Assembly: GCA_030628905.1 (NCBI GenBank) | Contig: DAOVQB010000158.1 | Coordinates: forward strand, 1 to 10,610 | Direction: 5' to 3' | DNA length: 10,610 nucleotides | From: DAOVQB01 sp023128935 | GTDB taxonomy: Bacteria > Eisenbacteria > RBG-16-71-46 > CAIMUX01 > WJJG01 | Part shown: positions 6,510-10,610 of the stretch, one piece after another | How the letters are laid out: every line of letters begins with the position of its first letter | Numbering within the stretch: position 1 is the first letter of the stretch | Notes under the pieces: generated by a model | Databases searched by the model: none | Seen by the model: the letters and a program-made list of their open reading frames with translations, nothing else | Told to the model about the DNA's origin: nothing | Translations under genes and position numbers: made by a program

Positions 6510-7118
6510 ATGAAACGCCTCATCCAAGTCCTGACATCGAGCCTCTGCGTCTTTGTCCTAGCGGGACTGGTAGGGTGTCCGTTCTCCACGGATACCCGTA
6601 AGACCGATCCTGAGCCATTCAAGCCGACGTTCCTGCCGCGCACATCCCCGAAGAACCTCCTCGAGAACCTCAAGGTTGCCTATGACGAGCGGGATATCAC
6701 CGAGTATGACAGCCTCCTGGCCGGCGATTTCACCTTCATCCTATCGCCTGACGATCAGAACATTGCAGAGTGCTTCGACCGGCAGCAAGAGATCGGGGTC
6801 CACGAGAATATGTTTGACGGGGAGCTGGTGCAGACGCTGCGCCTGACCTTCGACCGCGTGATGGAAAGCAACATTGTATTTGACGAAGTAAAGTCCACGC
6901 TGGAAGATCCTTGGTATACTACAGTCATCATGAACGTTGACCTCTTCCTCTTCGGCGTGACCCCGTCGCACCCCGACGAGCCCGCGCAGGGCTATGAAAT
7001 GGATAACGGTCAAGAGCAGTTCTGGTTCAGAAAGAACGGATGGACGGACACCGAAGGCGATTCCATCTGGACGATTGTGGAGTGGCAAGAGATCAGTGTC
7101 GGGGGCGGAGGAACCTAG
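6510..7118 (+). CDS. Hypothetical lipoprotein, possibly NTF2-like
   Basis: A 202-residue predicted lipoprotein. The ATG at 6510 has AGAGG 6 nt upstream and gives the signal sequence MKRLIQVLTSSLCVFVLAG followed by LVGC, with the lipid-bearing cysteine at position 23. The next residue is Pro, not Asp, so outer-membrane placement is expected by E. coli rules. After a Pro/Thr-rich linker come a helix and a short segment (LLENLKVAYDERDITEYDSL, then LAGDFTFILSPDD), and later the strands QEQFWFRKNGW and SIWTIVEWQEI. The pattern of a helix, a Tyr/Phe-rich segment and terminal Trp-rich strands resembles NTF2/DUF4440-like domains and the first lipoprotein, although identity is low. No catalytic residues are evident, so a ligand-binding or structural role is more likely. 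The gene ends 30 nt before the next. Confidence 0.78.
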   Translation: MKRLIQVLTSSLCVFVLAGLVGCPFSTDTRKTDPEPFKPTFLPRTSPKNLLENLKVAYDERDITEYDSLLAGDFTFILSPDDQNIAECFDRQQEIGVHENMFDGELVQTLRLTFDRVMESNIVFDEVKSTLEDPWYTTVIMNVDLFLFGVTPSHPDEPAQGYEMDNGQEQFWFRKNGWTDTEGDSIWTIVEWQEISVGGGGT

Positions 7119-7148
7119 CCCCCACGGGGACACGAGGAAATCCAAAGG

Positions 7149-7637
7149 GTGGGACCGCGCAGGAAAAAGGGAAAGACTAGTGGTTCGAGGCTCTTGCGTC
7201 TCGGCCCTTTTTTCTTGACCTTCCTGGCTGGTGGCGTCGCAACGCTGCTGCTGCTCTGGGTGGGAGGGGTGCTGCGCTGGGACGGGAAGCCTGATCCTGG
7301 CGCCGCGAACGAACCTGAGTGCCTCCGGGCGCAGGCGAACGGCCTGGCAGCGATCCTCCTGCCGCAAGCCGAGTGGCACAGCCGCGATACCACTCTCCCG
7401 ATGGAGTGGGTTGGCAGGCTGCGGTCCTCGGAAAGCCTGATTCAATGGAACGCCCGCGTTTCGGCGGGAATCCAGAGCCTTGGGATGGATGTGCTGGAGG
7501 GCCGCGAGGAGATCCTCGAGCGCGTCGGCCAATGGCCGCTGCAGCGCCTCACCCTGGTCGTGGGCAGTGGCGGTGAGACGCTGGCGACTGTGATTGTGGA
7601 AACAAGCCGCTCCCCCAACTTGCCTCCGCCATTCTGA
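7149..7637 (+). CDS. Hypothetical protein with one N-terminal membrane helix
   Basis: A 162-residue product from a GTG start at 7149, with GAGGAA about 10 nt upstream. The N-terminus is basic (MGPRRKKGK), followed by a hydrophobic helix at about residues 18-42, so the protein should be anchored in the inner membrane with its C-terminal ~120 residues outside the cytoplasm. That part contains WNARVSAGIQSLGMDVLEG, a Glu/Arg-rich helix, and a terminal strand pair (LTLVVGSGG, then TLATVIVETS). The layout faintly recalls the region ahead of the catalytic domain in divergent polysaccharide deacetylases (YibQ-like), but no deacetylase domain follows; this is a weak inference. It lies 30 nt after the second lipoprotein and 157 nt before secD. 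It lacks the YajC features expected of a small SecDF partner. Confidence 0.65.
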   Translation: MGPRRKKGKTSGSRLLRLGPFFLTFLAGGVATLLLLWVGGVLRWDGKPDPGAANEPECLRAQANGLAAILLPQAEWHSRDTTLPMEWVGRLRSSESLIQWNARVSAGIQSLGMDVLEGREEILERVGQWPLQRLTLVVGSGGETLATVIVETSRSPNLPPPF

Positions 7638-7715
7638 TGCCGGATTTCTGGCTCTTGCTTTGCGACGAGGACCGGTGAGAAGTCAGGGCGAGGCCGCGGA
7701 CCAACATTTCTCCAG

Positions 7716-7745
7716 TTGACCCTCGTTGACTGACTCACGTAGACT
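7716..7745 (+). promoter_or_regulatory. Sigma70-like promoter candidate upstream of secD
   Basis: TTGACC (7716-7721) and TAGACT (7740-7745) are separated by 18 nt, matching the -35 and -10 consensus at 5 of 6 and 4 of 6 positions. GTTGAC is repeated at 7715 and 7725, exactly 10 bp apart, and the related GTAGAC starts at 7739. AGACT (7741-7745) and AGTCT (7750-7754) form a short inverted repeat. The 157-nt gap suggests secDF has its own promoter. This is prediction from sequence only. Confidence 0.4.
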
Positions 7746-7781
7746 TTCCAGTCTGTGTTCTTGCGGAACTCTATGTGCGGT

Positions 7782-7786
7782 GGAGG
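7782..7786 (+). promoter_or_regulatory. Ribosome binding site fixing the secD start
   Basis: GGAGG sits 8 nt before ATG 7795. This supports 7795 over an upstream in-frame codon at 7726, which would put non-family residues before the first membrane helix. Confidence 0.75.
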
Positions 7787-7794
7787 ATTCTCGA

Positions 7795-9375
7795 ATGCGT
7801 GGTAACTTCCGGTGGAAGCTGATCAGCCTCATCGCGTTGCTTGGGCTTTCCGTCTATGCGCTCCTGCCCTCCCTGCGTTACTACACGATGAGCCCTGAGC
7901 AGCTCGCAGCGCTGCCCGCAGAAAAAGTGGACCATCTTCGTGATAACGCGCTGAAGCTTGGACTGGATCTCCAGGGTGGGATGCATCTCGTGCTCGAGCT
8001 GGATCGCTCCACGCTCCGGGATTCGGAGGTTCCGGCGGCGATGGACCGGGCGATCCAAATCCTGCGCAACCGCGTGGACCGCTTCGGGGTGGCGGAGCCC
8101 ACCATCCAACCCCAAGGTGAGGACCGGATCGTCATTGAGCTGCCCGGGCTCCTGGACAAAGAGCGGGCGGTCAAGCTGATCGGTCAGACAGCCCGGCTCG
8201 AGTTCAAGCTTCTGAAGGCGGAAGTCGAGACCCGCCGGATCATCGAGCGCCTCGACCGGATCCTGGCTACCAGAGTGGCTGGCGCGGAGACTGATTCAGC
8301 GGAGATCGAGTTCATGCGCCCACTGACCGAGCGCATGCCATTCTGGCCCGAGATGCCTTTCCAGGGTGCCTTCTTCCCCGAATCGGATATGCTGGAGGTC
8401 CAGGGACTGCTGGCTTCAGTGGATATCGATTCCATCCTCCCGATTGATGCGCAGCTGCATTGGGGCAGGAATCCCGAGCCATACCAGGGTTACCTGGGTC
8501 GTATACTCTATGTTTGCGACCGGCGGTCGCAGATGGATGGCAGCGGCGTCTCCAACGCGGTGCGTCGCATCGGCGGTGATCCTACGCGGCCGAACGCCTC
8601 GAGCATCAGCTTGAACATGAATGCCCAGGGGGCCCGCAAGTTCCGCCGCATCACCTCCCAGAACGTCGGGCGCTTCCTAGCAATCGTGCTGGATGACAAG
8701 GTGGCCTCTGCACCGCGGATCAAAGAGCGCATTCCGACCGGTCAGGCCTCGATTACGGGCAGCTTCACCGACGAGGAGGCCAAGGATCTAGCCATCGTGC
8801 TGCAGATTGGTGCGCTCCCCGCGGATATCAACATCATCCAGGAAATGACGGTTGGGCCGTCGCTCGGCGCCGACTCGATCCGGATGGGGGTACGCGCCGC
8901 GCTGGTGGGCATGATCCTGGTTGGCATCTTTATGCTGGTCTATTATCGCGGTTGTGGTGTTATTGCGCTGATCGCGTTGACCCTGAATTTGATCTTCCTG
9001 CTGGCTGCGTTGGCTGGCATGCGTGGGACCCTCACGCTGCCTGGCATCGGCGGCATCGTCCTGACCATCGGCATGGCCGTGGATGCGAATGTGCTTATCT
9101 TTGAGCGCATCCGCGAGGAGATGCGTGCTGGAAAGAAGATCCGGGGAGCTGTGGAGGCCGGCTACAATCGGGCATTCCGCGCCATTATAGATGCCAATGT
9201 CACGACCCTAATCAGTTCTGGTGTGCTCTGGTGGATCGCGAGCGGGCCAATCCAGGGGTTTGCGACGACCCTGTTCATCGGGGTCCTCGCGAACCTGTAT
9301 ACGGCCGTGTTGGTCACGCGGATGGTTTTGGATAACTATGCCAACAGACCGGGCGTCGAGAAGCTGTCGATATAG
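7795..9375 (+). CDS. secD: Protein translocase subunit SecD
   Basis: A 526-residue SecD, the RND-like membrane partner of SecF that uses the proton gradient to help pull preproteins through SecYEG on the periplasmic side. The first membrane helix is at about residues 8-26, and the conserved LGLDLQGGMHLVLELD follows at 55-70. The periplasmic domain includes RNRVDRFGVAEP (91-102), RIVIELPG and the LNMNAQGARKFRRITSQNVG region. The five C-terminal helices start near residue 365. GMAVDANVLIFERIREE spans 426-442, with the likely proton-relay Asp at 430. Length lies between the ~480 of short SecDs and the 615 of E. coli. The section at about 145-235 between the two conserved periplasmic parts is poorly conserved. 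The ATG has a clear ribosome binding site. secF follows after 57 nt; yajC is not seen upstream. Confidence 0.97.
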   Translation: MRGNFRWKLISLIALLGLSVYALLPSLRYYTMSPEQLAALPAEKVDHLRDNALKLGLDLQGGMHLVLELDRSTLRDSEVPAAMDRAIQILRNRVDRFGVAEPTIQPQGEDRIVIELPGLLDKERAVKLIGQTARLEFKLLKAEVETRRIIERLDRILATRVAGAETDSAEIEFMRPLTERMPFWPEMPFQGAFFPESDMLEVQGLLASVDIDSILPIDAQLHWGRNPEPYQGYLGRILYVCDRRSQMDGSGVSNAVRRIGGDPTRPNASSISLNMNAQGARKFRRITSQNVGRFLAIVLDDKVASAPRIKERIPTGQASITGSFTDEEAKDLAIVLQIGALPADINIIQEMTVGPSLGADSIRMGVRAALVGMILVGIFMLVYYRGCGVIALIALTLNLIFLLAALAGMRGTLTLPGIGGIVLTIGMAVDANVLIFERIREEMRAGKKIRGAVEAGYNRAFRAIIDANVTTLISSGVLWWIASGPIQGFATTLFIGVLANLYTAVLVTRMVLDNYANRPGVEKLSI

Positions 9376-9432
9376 GTTGCCTGGCGCCCGGTTGGCGCAT
9401 CCGGGCTCGGTGTCTAGGGGGATCTAGAGACA

Positions 9433-10353
9433 ATGCTGAGGTTGTTGGGCGAAACGCATATCGGTTTCATGGCAAGGCGCCGCAGTTTCTACTTCGTTTC
9501 CGCGGCGGTCATTCTTATCGGAATAATCTCCTTCATTGTCCACGGAGGGTTCCGTTATGGCATTGATTTCGAAGGCGGGCGCCTGGTCGAGTTTCGCCTG
9601 AGCGAGAAGGTGCCGATTGAGACTGTGCGCGCAGCGGTCTCTGAGGCCGGATTCCCGAGCGCGGAGATTCAGGCCATTTCGGGCACCAGCGACGTGCTAA
9701 TCCGCATCCCAGAGATCATCGAGCAAAAGGCCAGTGAGGCGTCTCCTTCGGCGCTGATCCGTGATGAACTCCTCTTGAGCATCTCTGGCCTAGATGCCGA
9801 ACTGCTTCGGGAGGAGAGTGTCGGGGCCAAGATCGGCAAGGAGATCCGCGGCCAGGCTTACTGGGCCATCATACTCGCTCTGGGGCTGATTCTGATTTAT
9901 ATCGGGCTGCGGTTTGAGCTGAAGTTCGGGCTGGGGGCCGTGGCCGCCCTCGTGCACGACGTGCTGGTCACGCTCACGTTTTTTTCGCTGCTAGACAAGG
10001 AAATCACAATGCCGGTTGTGGCTGCGCTGCTCACGATCGCGGGCTATTCGATCAATGATTCAATTGTGGTCTTCGATCGCATCCGCGAGCAATTGGTGCG
10101 CCTGCGCAGGGAATCCTTCCACCGGGTGCTCGATGTCAGCATCAACCAGATGCTCTCGCGCACGGTGATCACTTCGGTCACCACGCTCTTTGGTGCTCTC
10201 GCGCTGCTCATCTTCGGGGGCGAGGTGATTCATGACTTCGCGTTTGCCATAACCATTGGGATCATCGTGGGAACTTATTCTTCGGTCTTTGTGGCCAGCG
10301 CCCTGATCCTGGAGATGCGCTCCGCCCATGAGGCCAGAGGCGGAGCCCGGTGA
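9433..10353 (+). CDS. secF: Protein translocase subunit SecF
   Basis: A 306-residue SecF, forming the SecDF complex with the upstream product. The N-terminal segment LLGETHIGFMARRR before the first helix (about 19-37) is typical of SecF, supporting the ATG at 9433 over the one at 9469. YGIDFEGGRLVEFRL follows at 42-56, then a short periplasmic domain and five helices from about residue 142. AGYSINDSIVVFDRIRE at 203-219 contains the likely functional Asp at 215. The motifs QMLSRTVITSVTTL (239-252) and IIVGTYSSVFVASAL are also standard. The likely ribosome binding site AGGGGGA (9416-9422) lies about 10 nt upstream. Small GC-rich inverted repeats occur in the 57-nt spacer after secD (GCGCC at 9384 with GGCGC at 9394; TCTAG at 9413 with CTAGA at 9424). 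A strong hairpin follows the gene. Confidence 0.97.
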   Translation: MLRLLGETHIGFMARRRSFYFVSAAVILIGIISFIVHGGFRYGIDFEGGRLVEFRLSEKVPIETVRAAVSEAGFPSAEIQAISGTSDVLIRIPEIIEQKASEASPSALIRDELLLSISGLDAELLREESVGAKIGKEIRGQAYWAIILALGLILIYIGLRFELKFGLGAVAALVHDVLVTLTFFSLLDKEITMPVVAALLTIAGYSINDSIVVFDRIREQLVRLRRESFHRVLDVSINQMLSRTVITSVTTLFGALALLIFGGEVIHDFAFAITIGIIVGTYSSVFVASALILEMRSAHEARGGAR

Positions 10354-10390
10354 GAAGTTGGCCCTAACCCGGCTGGATTGACGAGACCGC

Positions 10391-10435
10391 CGTAGCGAGG
10401 CGGGATGGGCCGCGGGCCGATCCCGCCTCGCTACG
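10391..10435 (+). terminator. Perfect 16-bp hairpin after secF, probable terminator
   Basis: CGTAGCGAGGCGGGAT (10391-10406) and ATCCCGCCTCGCTACG (10420-10435) are exact reverse complements with a 13-nt loop. The loop can extend the stem through GGCC (10408-10411) and GGCC (10415-10418). Only TTT follows, so the U-tract is weak. It lies 38 nt after the secF stop and most likely ends the secDF transcript; a repeated palindromic element is the alternative. Confidence 0.65.
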
Positions 10436-10460
10436 TTTCCGCAACGTCTTGCGTAGAGTG

Positions 10461-10489
10461 CGGTTGCCTGCGTGGGCCGCCAGGAACCG
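10461..10489 (+). other. Second imperfect hairpin between secF and the next gene
   Basis: CGGTTGCCTG (10461-10470) pairs with CAGGAACCG (10481-10489), giving 5 and 4 base pairs around a single bulged G, with a 10-nt loop. It lies 26 nt after the terminator-like hairpin and 55 nt before the next start. It may belong to the leader of the next gene. No clear promoter was found in 10436-10543. Confidence 0.3.
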
Positions 10490-10531
10490 ACCGGGAATGC
10501 GCGTGTTTTACTTGAAGGCGAAGCGATGAGC

Positions 10532-10538
10532 GGGAGGG
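10532..10538 (+). promoter_or_regulatory. Ribosome binding site of the last gene
   Basis: GGGAGGG lies 5 nt before ATG 10544. A second in-frame ATG at 10526 has GAAGG upstream and would add six residues, so the start is not fully certain, but 10544 gives the cleaner signal sequence. Confidence 0.6.
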
Positions 10539-10543
10539 TCATA

Positions 10544-10610
10544 ATGAGGTGGCGCGCGGTTCTCTGGGGGCTTGCATTGGCTCTCCTGCTGGTTCCAGAC
10601 AGCGCTCCGG
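10544..10610 (+). CDS. N-terminus of an exported protein, 3' end outside window
   Basis: Only 22 codons are present: MRWRAVLWGL followed by ALALLLVPDSAP. Arg residues at positions 2 and 4 and a hydrophobic Leu/Ala core form a signal peptide or signal anchor, so the product is probably exported through Sec. No cysteine lipobox appears in the visible part. Function cannot be judged. The gene lies 190 nt after secF and beyond a terminator-like hairpin, so it is probably a separate transcription unit. Confidence 0.55.
   Translation, partial: MRWRAVLWGLALALLLVPDSAP

Noticed and set aside
6741..7532. 263-codon minus-strand open frame across the second lipoprotein and the one-helix protein
   Set aside because: It overlaps two plus-strand genes with proper signal sequences and has a Pro/Arg/His-rich composition without a domain, as expected of an antisense shadow in GC-rich DNA.

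Overview
This is a GC-rich, fully plus-strand stretch of bacterial chromosome that looks Gram-negative: it encodes a signal-peptide-bearing protein with the look of an outer-membrane beta-barrel, two lipoproteins whose residue after the lipobox cysteine is not aspartate, and separate SecD and SecF proteins. The species cannot be named from the sequence. The mix of a RicT-type PSP1 protein, TatD and RsmA (a neighbourhood best known from Firmicutes) with outer-membrane proteins suggests an uncultivated diderm lineage, for example in or near the FCB/Eisenbacteria-like candidate phyla. That placement is a guess.

Region 1 (1-3656) is a tightly packed run of conserved genes: a 5'-truncated ricT (PSP1 domain) with a basic Gly/Arg-rich N-terminal stretch and a repetitive acidic C-terminal tail, tatD, rsmA/ksgA with an unusual internal insertion, and a short RmlA-like sugar-1-phosphate nucleotidyltransferase. 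Spacings are 14 nt, 2 nt and a 19-nt overlap, so co-transcription is very likely.

Region 2 (3680-7637) follows only 23 nt later and is the least understood part. It encodes a 639-residue predicted outer-membrane beta-barrel, a lipoprotein, a 288-nt gap with degenerate repeats and possible hairpins, a second lipoprotein that appears to be a distant paralogue of the first, and a 162-residue protein with one N-terminal membrane helix. None of these has a function I can assign; together they could form an undescribed envelope module.

Region 3 (7638-10353) holds a promoter-like region followed by secD and secF, the accessory subunits of the Sec translocon. A YajC gene is not visible upstream, where it is often found. 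A perfect 16-bp hairpin follows secF, and the window ends in the first 22 codons of another exported protein. No tRNA, rRNA, CRISPR array, transposase or phage gene was seen.
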